Shown in pieces: positions 1-11,100 of a DNA stretch of 64,000 nt (position 1 is the first letter of the stretch; every line of letters starts with the position of its first letter). Source of the DNA: Asterias rubens (taxonomy: Eukaryota; Echinodermata; Asteroidea; Forcipulatida; Asteriidae); the NCBI RefSeq assembly GCF_902459465.1, contig NC_047071.1:7892098-7956097 (forward strand). The letters run 5' to 3'. A program made the position numbers and the translations under genes. Under the pieces are notes generated by a model, which was not told the origin of the DNA, made no database searches, and was given only the letters and a program-made list of their open reading frames with translations.

Positions 1-2540
1 TCTTTTCAAATAGTTTTAAAGTCAACCGCTATGCATTATTTGTGCGCATTTTCATTGAAAATAGCATAATATATTACTGTGGTTAATTAACAACTAATTG
101 GTGGACCAATTTTTGACGCTTCGTTATTTTGAGTGCCTTTGGTATCCGTCTTAAAGATTCTGGTTAAAAAAATTAAATTTATATCATAACGAAGGGTACA
201 AATTCTTTTCAAATAGTTTTTAAGTCAACCCAACCGTTGTGTTTTCATTGAAAATAGCATACATTACTGTGGTTAATTAACAACTAATTAGTGGACCAAT
301 TTTTGACGCTTCGTTATTTTGAGTGCCTATGGTATCAGTCTTTAAGATTCTGGTCTTAAAAAATTAATTTTATATCATAACGAAGGGTACAAATTCTTTT
401 CAAATAGTTTTAAAGTCAACCGTTGTGCGCATTTTCATTGAAAATAGCGTATATTCCTGTGGTTAATTAACAACTAATTAGTGGACCAATTTTTCACGCT
501 TCGTTATTTTGAGTGCCTTTGGTATCCGTCTTAAAGATTCTGGTTAAAAAAATTAATTTTATATCATAACGAAGGGTACAAATTCTTTTCAAATAGTTTT
601 TAAGTCAACCGTTGTGTTTTCATTGAAAATAGCATACATTACTGTGGTTAATTAACAACTAATTAGTGCACCAATTTTTGACGCTTCGTTATTTTGAGTG
701 CCTTTGGTATCAGTCTTTAAGATTCTGGTCTTAAAAATTAATTTTATATCATAACGAAGGGTACAAATTCTTTTCAAATAGTTTTTAAGTCAACCGTTGT
801 GTTTTCATTGAAAATAGCGTCTATTCCTGTGGTTAATTAACAACTAATTAGTGCACCAATTTTTGACGCTTCGTTATTTTGAGTGCCTATGGTATCCGTC
901 TTCAAGATTCTGGTCTTAAAAATTAATTTTATATCATAACGAAGGGTACAAATTCTTTTCAAATAGTTTTTAAGTCAACCGTTGTGCGCATTTTCATTGA
1001 AAATAGCGTATATTCCTGTGGTTAATTAACAACTAATTAGTGGACCAATTTTTGACGCTTCGTTATTTTGAGTGCCTATGGTATCAGTCTTTAAGATTCT
1101 GGTCTTAAAAATTAATTTTATATCTTAACGAAGGGTACAAATTCTTTTCAAATAGTTTTAAAGTCAACCGCTATGCATTATATTGTGCGCATTTTCATTG
1201 AAAATAGCATACATTATAATACTGTGGTTAATTAACAACTAATTAGTGAACCAATTTTTGACGCTTCGTTATTTTGAGTGCCTATGGTATTAGTCTTTAA
1301 GATTCTGGTCTTAAAAATTAATTTTATATCTTAACGAAGGGTACAAATTCTTTTCAAATAGTTTTAAAGTCAACCGATTGCATTATATTGTGCGCATTTT
1401 CATTGAAAATAGCATATATTCCTGTGGTTAATTAACAACTAATTAGTGGACCAATTTTTGACGCTTCGTTATTTTGAGTGCCTATGGTATCAGTCTTTAA
1501 GATTCTGGTCTTAAAAATTAATTTTATATCTTAACGAAGGGTACAAATTCTTTTCAAATAGTTTTAAAGTCAACCACTATGCATTTATATTGTGCGCATT
1601 TTCATTGAAAATAGCATATTATTACTGTGGTTAATTAACAACTAATTAGTGAACCAATTTTTCACGCTTCGTTATTTTGAGTGCCTATGGTATCAGTCTT
1701 TAAGATTCTGGTCTTAAAAATTAATTTTATATCTTAACGAAGGGTACAAATTCTTTTCAAATAGTTTTAAAGTCAACCACTATGCATTATATTGTGCGCA
1801 TTTTCATTGAAAATAGCATATTATTACTGTGGTTAATTAACAACTAATTAGTGAACCAATTTTTCACGCTTCGTTATTTTGAGTGCCTATGGTATCAGTC
1901 TTCAAGATTCTGGTCTTAAAAATTAATTTTATATCTTAACGAAGGGTACAAATTCTTTTCAAATAGTTTTAAAGTCAACCGCTTTGCATTATATTGTGCG
2001 CATTTTCATTGAAAATAGCTTATATTCCTGTGGTTAATTAACAACTAATTAGTGGACCAATTTTTGACGCTTCGTTATTTTAAGTGCCTATGGTATCAGT
2101 CTTTAAGATTCTGGTCTTAAAAATTAATTTTATATCTTAACGAAGGGTACAAATTCTTTTCAAATAGTTTTTAAGTCAACCGTTGTGCGCATTTTCATTG
2201 AAAATAGCATACATTACTGTGGTTAATTAACAACTAATTAGTGAACCAATTTTTCACGCTTCGTTATTTTGAGTGCCTTTGGAATCAGTCTTCAAGATTC
2301 TGGTCTTAAAAATTAATTTTATATTTTAACGAAGGGTACAAATTCTTTTCAAATAGTTTTTAAGTCAACCGTTGTGCGCATTTTCATTGAAAATAGCATA
2401 CATTACTGTGGTTAATTAACAACTAATTAGTGGACCAATTTTTCACGCTTCGTTATTTTGAGTGCCTATGGTATCAGTCTTTAAGATTCTGGTCTAAAAA
2501 ATTAATTTTATATCATAACGAAGGGTACAAATTCTTTTCA
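1..2540. repeat. Satellite array, 13 units of 185-206 bp
   Basis: Thirteen head-to-tail copies of an AT-rich unit. Each contains the core GTGGTTAATTAACAACTAAT; cores start at 79, 269, 459, 644, 829, 1018, 1224, 1424, 1627, 1829, 2030, 2219 and 2408. Units 7-11 are longer (200-206 bp) because they keep a CTATGCATTATATTG-type segment that the 185-190 bp units lack. The array runs off the left edge and stops abruptly near 2540, where single-copy sequence begins. Copies are roughly 95% identical by eye. Short open frames crossing its border are incidental. Confidence 0.97.
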
Positions 2541-3027
2541 ATCTATGATTTTGTACAAAACAGACATAATGCAAACAAACTGACTCGGATTTGGCTCGAT
2601 TTTTGGCGGCCCATTTTTTCATTTATTTTTCAATTAGTTAAATATAATGTTTGGCTTAAAAATAATTTATAGTTAATAAATAAAAATATTAACTATTAAA
2701 AAATTGTGTTGTATTGCTTGTACTGTAAAATTCGTTCGATTAAACTAACGGATTACAGTTTTGAATCGAGCAAAATGCGAAATCTTGTCACCTCCCTGTA
2801 CTGTATGTGTTCTATTTCCCGAATACGCGGCTGGTTTTTCCGGGAATACGCGGCTGGCTATTTCGGGCCCAATACTGTGCTAGCTTCCGTTCGGTCCAGG
2901 GCTAGCAGTAGGCCTACTAATAGCAGACAGTGCAGACAAACACAACAAAAACCTAAAAATAAGGGCGATGCATAAATAAACATGTGTATTATTTTGTAAA
3001 TTGTAGTGTAGTAGTGCAGGTACTTAA
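2541..3027. other. AT-rich single-copy stretch, no gene recognised
   Basis: Sequence between the satellite and the first MITE. It contains a short tandem pair (TTTCCGGGAATACGCGGCTGG-type) near 2820-2860. No splice-flanked coding block homologous to the C3orf38 N-terminus was found here. Confidence 0.5.
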
Positions 3028-3361
3028 TTAAAGCAGTTATTTTAGCATTTTGTGTGGGGTGGAGGACGAAACTGTGAGAAACGGCTCCCTCTCTGAAGTA
3101 ACTTGGTTTTTGAAAAAGAAGTAATTTTCCACCTATAAAACATTTGAATTTGATTTTGAGGTCTCGAAATCAAGCATCTGAAAGCACACAACTTTGTGTG
3201 ACAAGGTGTTTTTTCTTACATTTATTAATATTATCTCGCAACTTCGATGACCAATTTAGTTCAAATTTTCTCAGGTTTGTTATTTTATGCATGATGTTGA
3301 GATACACTGGGTGAGAAGACTGTCTTTGACAATTACCACAGGTGTCCAGCAGTGTCTTTAA
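3028..3361 (+). mobile_element. TTAA MITE, family B (internally deleted)
   Basis: Bounded by TTAA at 3028-3031 and 3358-3361. Shares the family B interior (GAGAAACGGCTCCCTCT, CATCTGAAAGCACACAAC, CACTGGGTGAGAAGACTG). About 60 bp of the left part is missing compared with the full copy at 47285. It ends 29 bp before a splice acceptor. Confidence 0.85.
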
Positions 3362-3390
3362 ATCAAGTCATATTTTCATTCTTTCTGCAG

Positions 3391-4717
3391 AGGCCATCAG
3401 AGCAATCATTGCTCACTCACAAAATGCTCTTGAGCTTCTGCGCAGAAGAAAGGTCAAAAGAGAGTACATCTTCCGGTTTTTATTATCAGAGAAAGTAGCC
3501 GTGTCATTAACTTCTGACAAAGCAGCACTCATGAGGCAGTTTTTCTGGCATTGTGGAACGGAAGCACCTGCATTTGACGAAGCTGAAGAGGTAGGCAGTT
3601 GTAACCATAAGTGAAGCCGGGCAAAGGTTTCCATCAGACATCATTCAAAAATTTCTTTCATCAAAAGAAAAAAAGTATAATATAAAGTTGTTTGTGGTTT
3701 TTTGCTTCTCAAGTGAAGTGACAAGTAGGCTTTAAAAAAAAAGAACAAAACCCTCTTGTTAGCCCAAATGAAAATACTGAGTAGCATGTCCACACTTGTC
3801 CACTTAACTTTAATTGCTTCTCTCCACCCAGGGGTATATGGGCACCTGTGAGGGCAGAGATGTTGTGATTGGTTGCTTAGTGTGCTATATATTTGGCAGC
3901 ACAGGCTGTATACACCCCAGGGAGCTGAGATGGTTTTAGGAATGAAAAGGCCCAGTGATCAGGGGTAATAATGTTGGAAGCGCTTTGAGACATGGTGTAT
4001 AAAGCGCTATATAAAAAAAACCATTATTATTATTATTACTTATCGGACAAAAGCAGGTTGTTTTCATACTATAATATGACGAATACAGCATAATAATAAC
4101 AAGAATTTCCCAATGATTGATTTCAGGTTGCTAGAGAACCTCGCCGTAATGTACCACCAGCAGCTTCAAGCGTCAGTTACACGTTTGTTCAACAGCACAT
4201 TCATGTATCAGGCTCAACCGCACAGGTTCCAAGTATCACACAAGAACTCGCTCAACAATTTACAACATGGTTCTACCGTCAGTTGAACTCCAGTGCTCAA
4301 GGGAGCATGCCACCCTCTGAATGGGGACCTCAACACTTCTGGGAGGGCTCCAGACTTCGGCTCATCGTCACCTCATCAGAAAGACGAACAGAAGTCCTCG
4401 AAGGGGCTGAACTAGTTGCAAACCGCTTGAAAAGTTTTGTGAGTGATGAAGGGCTGATGTTCAATCCTAACATCAGCCCAAGTGGTACCAGTGGATCGGA
4501 CGACCCCCATGGGCTGGTCGTCGTGAGGGTTTGTGGGACTATTCATCGACATGATACGTGTCTCGGAGTATTTGAACAACAGTTTGGGCTCATCAGAGAT
4601 CCTTTGAAACAGAACACATGGAAAATTAAATTCACTGATATGAACTTGAAAAAGTGTGCCGTTGAGAGAATGCCAACATTAACGGGGCCACCTGATAGGT
4701 TAGCAATCCAGTCGTGA
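3391..4717 (+). CDS. C3orf38: C3orf38-like protein, last two coding exons (5' partial)
   Basis: Exons 3391-3590 and 4127-4717. The acceptors are CTGCAG before 3391 and TTTCAG before 4127, the donor is GTAGGC at 3591, and the junction is in phase 0. The stop is TGA at 4715-4717. Exon 3391 encodes a block with AIRAIIAHSQNALELLRRRK, which I match to the vertebrate C3orf38 segment with the LLRRRK core. Exon 4127 encodes EWGPQHFW, HGLVVVRVCGTIHRHDTCLG and FGLIRDP...NTWKIKF, matching the conserved C-terminal domain (DUF4518 family, from memory). The function is poorly known; human C3orf38 has been linked to apoptosis regulation. About 40 N-terminal residues are missing here. The vertebrate protein begins with a separate first exon, so that exon probably lies left of the window and the satellite would then sit in intron 1. 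The family assignment is confident; the extent of the gene to the left is inferred. Confidence 0.9.
3825..4036 (+). mobile_element. SINE 3' part with ATT tail
   Basis: Lies in the intron between the two C3orf38 exons. The end has the pattern seen in other copies here: GCGCTTTGAGA-like, AAAGCGCTATATAAAA, then an ATT-rich tail (4022-4037). The tRNA-like head is not recognisable, so the copy is 5'-truncated or diverged. Confidence 0.6.
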
Positions 4718-4870
4718 TCTGAATTGCAAATGAATTCAACAGTTTTATTGAAATGCATGTGATATTTGGTTTTACCCTACACCGTCGCTCAATAGTAGGA
4801 ATGAATTTCACATGCACCTTAGTTTGAATTCCTACTTAGCAACCATCTACATTGGTAAGCAGTGTCAAAT

Positions 4871-4876
4871 AATAAA
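4871..4876 (+). terminator. Poly(A) signal AATAAA for the C3orf38-like gene
   Basis: AATAAA lies 154 nt past the TGA stop and is followed by T-rich sequence. It is the first canonical hexamer after the stop. Assigned by position only. Confidence 0.5.
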
Positions 4877-4899
4877 TGTATATTATAACTCCACTTGCA

Positions 4900-5330
4900 A
4901 GGATTCTTGCTTTTGATTGGTTTAGAGCCTGCCACATGATATATCTCAGTTTTACTAGAAAGCCATGCTATAACCCTTTTTGAGATAATGACTGACACAA
5001 TGCTACAACACTATAAGGTTTGGGTAAATTTGTGTGTACACACCCAAACCAAACAGTACACTCCTATCAAGTCCGCCATACCTCAAAAAGGCTTATAGCA
5101 ATGTGCTTCACATGCACTAAACACTTTACTATACCCATAGCAACAGCGAACTATATCCATAGCAACAGCAACTACCTGGTATCTAGAAAGAATTTTATTT
5201 TTATGAGTACAATATGAGGTAATCCTGGGGCATTCTTTTTTTTCCTCGTCTTTGCCTCTGGGAAAATAGAATGCACTGAGGATCATCTTGGGAGTTGTGG
5301 TTTAACCATAGCCTTTGAACCAACCAATAG
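4900..5330. repeat. Probable degenerate foldback repeat
   Basis: Inverted segments meet near 5020-5055 (GGTTTGGGT ... ACCCAAACC), and CTAGAAAG/CTAGTAAA-type ends are present. CCCATAGCAACAGC-type words recur at 5132 and 5157. No coding potential. Family unknown. Confidence 0.35.
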
Positions 5331-5648
5331 TTGTAATGTATTTTGTTATTCAAAGAATAGGGATAATTTGTTGGTTGCCATAAGTACTTTGAAGATTTGT
5401 TTTCTTAAAATGAAATCAGTCAAAGGCTGTTTTCCTTCTTGACGTTCTACAATATAATTAGCCAAATCAGCTAAGCATAAACTTACACTATGTAAATCAG
5501 AGCTCATATTAATTGGATGCAGCATTGATGCCTTGCTTATTAGAAGGTTCCTAGCTGAATATTCTTTATTACAGCATTGCAGCATAAAAAACAGGGTCAC
5601 AGATTGGGTTTGGCCAACCTAATTAGAGTTGAAAAGCCAAATTACTAA

Positions 5649-5977
5649 TTAAAATACATAAAAGTCACTTGTGAAAGTTCCCGCTGAATACAATGCCTGC
5701 TTGCTGAGAAAACAGCAATAAACTTGTCTCTGTTTTCCAACAAGAACGTTGGATCCATCCATGTTTAGTGAGGTGACGGCAGGTTTAACCAAGGGCATCT
5801 CTGGCTTTGGCGAATGCACACCACAAATATTTGAGAAATGATTCATGCTTGAGTCACTTCTCAGATTCAACTCAAAATGTTTTATGTTATCAACAGCTCT
5901 CCATTGATCGTTAATGTTCAAGTAAGTTTTTAAGCAAGTTTTTTGATTAATTTCCAACAGTGTCCAGTGACTTTTAA
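5649..5977. mobile_element. TTAA-bounded element ending like family B
   Basis: TTAA at 5649 and 5974. The right end reads CAACAGTGTCCAGTGACTTTTAA, a variant of the family B terminus. The left part (AAAAGTCAC..TGTGAAAGTT, CTGCTTGCTGAGAAAACAGC) is shared with 14447-14640. Confidence 0.55.
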
Positions 5978-6277
5978 AGCTCAATGTTTGGACTTGTCCA
6001 TTAGAAAGCTCCCTAGATAGTCTTTCTGTTTGTACAGGTCATTCTCTAGTACTGTAAAAATGTAAATTATTCTGTATAAATACCGCTGCCTTTTTCTGCC
6101 AAATCTTGCTTTTGGCTCAGTCTCTATATTGGTCTAAGGCTTATAATAGTATAAAGAAAGTATAAACCATTTATTATTTCTGGATTAAACTTGAGTTAAA
6201 TCCTGGAGCTTGATAAATTTATGGACTCTTCTTTAGTTTAAAAAATAACACTTTGAAGAGTCAATGATGAATCATGA

Positions 6278-6673
6278 TTAAAGGAACACGTTATCTTGGA
6301 TCTGTCGAGTTGGTCTTTGCAAAATGTTTGTAACTTTGTTATAATAAAATGCATGGGTAGAAAGATGTTGTAAAAGTAGAATACAATGATCCACACAAAC
6401 ATGCCTCGAAATTACGCGGTTTTCCCTTTACCTCGTCGACTAACACGGTCGGCCATTTATGGGAGTCAAATTTTTGACTCGCATAAATGGTCGACCATGT
6501 TAGTTTGCACAGTAAAAGGAAAACCACACAATTTTGAGGCAAATTTGTGTGGATCATTGTATTCTACTTTTTAAACGTCTTTCCAACCATGTGCATTTTT
6601 ATAAACAACGGTTACAAATGCTTTTCGAAGACCGACTCGACCAACAGAATCAAGGTCAACACAGTTGTTTTTA
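6278..6673. mobile_element. TTAA MITE, family A (foldback)
   Basis: Near-palindromic element. The left half reads TTAAAGGAACACG ... ACACGGTCGGCCATTTATGG; the right half is its inverted copy with ATAAATGGTCGACC and GTGTGGATCATTGTATTCTA. The centre is TCAAATTTTTGA at 6467-6478. The open frames on both strands here are shadows of the palindrome. Confidence 0.85.
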
Positions 6674-6699
6674 ATATTGTGCCATAGCTGTAAGAATAG

Positions 6700-7090
6700 T
6701 AGAATAATAGAAGCGATAGGCTCGTTTCAAGTCTAATTCACCTGTGCCATTTGGCTCAAGATTGTTTAGATTAAGAAAAGGAATCAAATTGGTGCAAGAG
6801 GCACTTTGTTGTGAAATGCTGGCTCAGTTGCTATGCCACAATCTAAAAACTATTAAAGATGAGCTAAGTCAGAGCTTGGACCTTTTGTCTGTGAATTTTT
6901 TTGTTTCTTACTAATTTTGTTTGTGTATTTAGCAATGAAATTTGCTAAGCAGTGTTTGCTGCTTAACAGCTTCATGAAATTGGGCCGATATAACAGTTTG
7001 GTGCGAAATGGCATAGGAGAAGTGGATTCTGGAGAATTGAAGTCACCTGCAGGCAAAAAGGCAGAGGGAGAGAGTAAGAAAATTATTTGA
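6700..7090. repeat. Degenerate repeat with AATTTCATGAAGC-type ends
   Basis: Contains GCTAAGCAGTGTTTGCTGCTTA and CTTCATGAAATTGGGCC. This resembles the GGGCCCAATTTCATGAAG-ended MITE type. No intact terminal repeats were defined. Confidence 0.35.
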
Positions 7091-7205
7091 GATTAAATAA
7101 AACAAAAATAACAAACAAAACTATATAAAAAGTCTTTCTAGATTGCTAGTGTGTCTTCAGTTAATGTGATCACCTAAGGAAAGCGGATATATTTACCATA
7201 GTGAG

Positions 7206-7222
7206 TCCCCCCCCCCCCCCCC
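7206..7222. repeat. Poly-C run
   Basis: An uninterrupted C tract just after GAGTC; low complexity and prone to assembly error. Confidence 0.9.
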
Positions 7223-7429
7223 TTATTGATTCCTTTGATCAGCAGACCCATTGTTATATTTGAAACACTGTCTAGTCTGTCTAGTACTTGGCATTTTGAA
7301 AATAATCTTGATCTTGATGGAATAGTTGAACGGCTCCTTACTAGGAACAACACTCAAGGTCAGGTCAGGAGGGTGGACTTCCTAGTTACATTTATGCTCA
7401 TCTATGAGTGTATGCCAAAACTTAGTGGG

Positions 7430-7690
7430 GCTATCTAGTGATGCTAGTTGTGTAGGGAAGTGAATTCCAACTTATGATAGGTGTTGGTTCTTGGAGGATG
7501 GAATTCTAAGCGTGAGCGGGCTGTGATTTCTAGTTTCGACAGCTGTGGGGTCTATTTAGGTTGAGATGTTCTTCCAGATCAAGTTGTTTATGGTTGTGGA
7601 TGATTTTGTGCAATGTGACAAGTCTCTGGTTGAAGCAGCTGTCTTGACGTGAGGAAGCTGGATTTCATTTAGCATAATAGCTGTGACATA
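7430..7690 (-). mobile_element. LINE pol C-terminal remnant (CR1/Jockey-like)
   Basis: On the minus strand, joined frames read RLVTLHKIIHNHKQLDLEEH, then HLNLNRPHS, and later a W/FNSLP-like end. This is the layout of the C-terminal end of CR1/Jockey-clade pol proteins. No intact frame remains. It is probably an old copy of the LINE type found at 8575-10440. Confidence 0.6.
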
Positions 7691-8002
7691 GCTATCCCAG
7701 AAGCCAAACCGTTTGAGTGTTTTCTAATGTCTGAAAGGTCCTATAAATAGACCTGTTGTTTCAAACTTGAAAACAAAATTTTATATCGGTATAACATCTG
7801 AACAAATTAGTACGATTTTGTTTGTAAAGGATGTGAACACAGACTTCGGGCGTTCTTTTTGAAATAACCAACTGATTATAATAACCAAAGGTAACTTTCC
7901 CAAAATAGGCCACTGGGCGCATTGAGCCATAGTGCTACACTCTGACTATCATAGACGGTATTTGACCTTAGTGCCAGAACAGTGGCATAACGTGCAGAGT
8001 TG

Positions 8003-8133
8003 GACTTTGATTGCGAATGACGGTCGTTTACGGTAAGTAATCCAAACTCGATACACACGCGTATCTCAGTTGGACGCGTGTGTGTCGAGTTTGGATTACT
8101 TACCGTAAACGACCGTCATTCGCAATCAAAGTC
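8003..8133. repeat. Near-perfect 59-bp inverted repeat upstream of EIF2B5
   Basis: The left arm 8003-8061 and right arm 8075-8133 are reverse complements with one mismatch (T/C at the ACACAC end) around a 13-nt loop. The arm contains GGTCGTTTACGGTAAGTAAT. It ends 56 bp before the EIF2B5 start codon, so it lies in the promoter or 5' UTR. It could form a very stable hairpin or cruciform. Confidence 0.95.
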
Positions 8134-8189
8134 AACACACACATGCAGCAGTCGTCGCGAACTCATGAACTTGCATCACCACGCACATC

Positions 8190-11100
8190 ATGGCGGCGAA
8201 TACGAAGAAAAGTAAAGGAAAAGGAGACAACGTTTTGCAGCAAGAAGATGTTCTGCAAGCTGTGGTCTTAGCTGATAGTTTTAATGTGAAGTTTGCACCA
8301 ATCACGTTGGAGAGGCCACGGGTGAGGATGATCACTTGGTTTTAATCTAACAAATGATCTTTTGCTGATTTTATTGTTTAATTAACTAACAAAATATTTT
8401 GCTCAACAAACTTATTCAATCCAAGTTATTCCACCATCAATCCAGATGTTGTGGATCTGGTACCGGATCTATACTGCAATCAATCTCCCAATGTAGGGAT
8501 GTATAGGTTGCAGGTGTGTGGTGCTGGGGACTCTAATTATTATAATGCGCTCTACTTTTGATATTTAACAGGTTTAAGTTGTGTAGGCTTTTTTTGAATG
8601 TATCACTATCAATCAGGTGAGGGAGCTTCTCTCACAGCAGCTGGGCACTGGGAGGAGGTTCCATTCTGCTGTAGTTTTCGGCAGGAACGAGTGTTTGTAG
8701 CAATCCTTGCTTGCAGGTACTCTGATGAAAGATATTGATTTTGTTGAATTAGTTTGTACTCCAGTCATTTTGTTTGGGTTTTGATTTAGATGGTCAGAAT
8801 TTATTGCAGCTCTATGGTGTATGGTTGTAAAGTAAGGATAGGCGTGCAGCCATTCTGCGCTCCTCGAGACGTTTCCAGCCCAGAGTTGAGATGATTGCAG
8901 AGACACTATTGGTCTTAGTGTATCTGTTTGAAACGAATCTTGCAGCTCTGCGTTGGACTGCCTCAAGTTGGATTATGTTTTTGTGAAATGGATCCCAGAT
9001 ACAAGCACAATACTCCAGGCGTGGGAGGACTAAGGTCTTGTACGCTGCTTCCTTTACTCGTGGGGAACAACTGTGGAGATTTCTACGTGTGAGGCCTAAA
9101 ATTTGGTTTCCCTTTGTAGCTACCTTGCAGATGTGCTTTGCCCAAGTCAGACTACTGTTTATGTACCCCTAAATTGGTATGGGATATTTAAGTTAATAAC
9201 GTTGTCCAAGTCATGCCCGTTGAGAGAGTAGCTGGTTGTGAGTGGTGTCTTTTTATGCATACAGTAGCATTTGGAGACATTAAATTCCATTTGCCATTTA
9301 GATGCCCAGTGTATGTCTTTCTGTAGCTCTGTACTCTCAGTTAGTGAAGTCATCTCTCGGTAGACGACGCAGTCATCTGCGAGCATTCTAACCCGGGAAG
9401 TTAAAGACTTAGGAAGATCATTTACGTATAAAATGAATAAGAGAGGACCCGTGACTGTACCTTGTGGTACTCCGGATATAACACAACTTGTTGTGTGCGA
9501 GTGGTGAGGAAGCATTCAATCCATTTCAGTAGGGAACCTTGGATACCCACTTGCTGAAGTTTTCTTATTAGGAGTCGCTGGTGGGGTACTTTGTTGAAAG
9601 CTTAGGAGAAGTCCATTATTATGAGATCCTTCTGACTTTTGGAGTCTAGGCATCTTGTGATATCATCTATAACATTAACAAGTTGGGTTTCACATGATCT
9701 TTCTTTACGAAAACCATGTTGCTCATCTGATAGGATATGATGACTTCAAGATGCAACATTATATGAGAGTGAATAATATGCTCAAGAGTTTTACAACAAA
9801 TAGATGTTAGTGATATGGGCCGTACCGGTAATTTGCCGGGTTTGAACGGTCACCCTTTTTGAATTCGGGGACGTTTGCTCCTCTCCAGTCGGTAGGGAGT
9901 GTTCCATCATCCAAGGATTTCTGGTAAAGTTTTTGGAGAATTGGTGCTATACTGTTTGAGTATTCCTTCAGTACTCTTGCTTGAATACCATCCGGGCCGG
10001 AGGCTTTCTGACTGTTAAGATTTTTTCAGTAATTTCTCAACGCCTTCTACATTAATTTGAATTTTCTCAACAGGAGGGGCTGCAGATAAATCGTGGTTTG
10101 GGATGTTGCTGAGATCCTCCTTGGTGAAGCCAGAGTTGAATTGCTGATTCAGCACTGTGGCTTTCTGTTTAGGTTCTGTAACTAATCCAGTTGGGGTAGA
10201 GAGAGTATTGATTCCCATGGCTGGCTGTCTAATTGATTTGATGTATCTCCAGAAGGGTTTTGGGTTATTAGAAGTGAGGTTTTCTCCAATGTTATGGATG
10301 TAATTACGCCGGGCTTTCCTAATGGATCTATCTGACGATCTTCTCAGAGCCTTAAAATGGATCCAGTCAGAGACTGAGCCAGTTGTTTTAGCTTTATCGA
10401 AAGATTTTCGTTTTTGCTGTATTCCTCGAAGATGCATTTGGCTGCAAAAATTTGACTCCCATAATGGCCGACCGTGTTTGTCGACGAGGTAAAAGGAAAA
10501 CCACACATTTTCGAGGCATATTTGTGTGGATCATTGTATTCTACTTTTAAAACCTCTTTCTAACCATAATGCATTTTATAACAAACGGTTACAGATGCTT
10601 TGTATAGACCAACTCGTCCGATCCAAGACAAGGCGCTCCTTTAAGAACAGCCTCCAGCTTTTCACCTTTCTTGGACAATGATGCCAAGTAATCGTCAACT
10701 TGGTTTGAAGATTGCCACAGGCCCCAGTACATTATGTTCAGTGTATGGTCGTCATTCTTGCGTACTCTCTTGCATTCAAGTTCTTCAGCATGTTCAGCAT
10801 GAGCCAACTTGGCATGAACAGCAGAACGCATTGTCACTTGAATTTCTTGTTGGCATTCCTGGTAGCGTTTCTTCACATCTTTGATAGACATCCGGGCAGA
10901 ATTGAATATTGTAGCTTTTTCTGATGGAGTCTTAGCAGCTAGCTATTTCATGGTCTTATTTTGCGCAAACATGATACACGCTTCTGGTGTAAATGTTGTG
11001 ATGCTTGGTTTTCCCCTGACAATTCTGTCCAGATTTGTAAAAACACTCTCCGAATACTTATTGTGTTTAGGGAGTCCAGTCAGGTATTCTCTCTCACCTG

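Noticed and set aside
2430..2672. 80-codon open frame across the satellite border
   Set aside because: Most of it is satellite unit sequence, with no homology or splice context.
8080..8335. Small open frames around the EIF2B5 start on either strand
   Set aside because: They overlap the inverted repeat and the true first exon in other frames.
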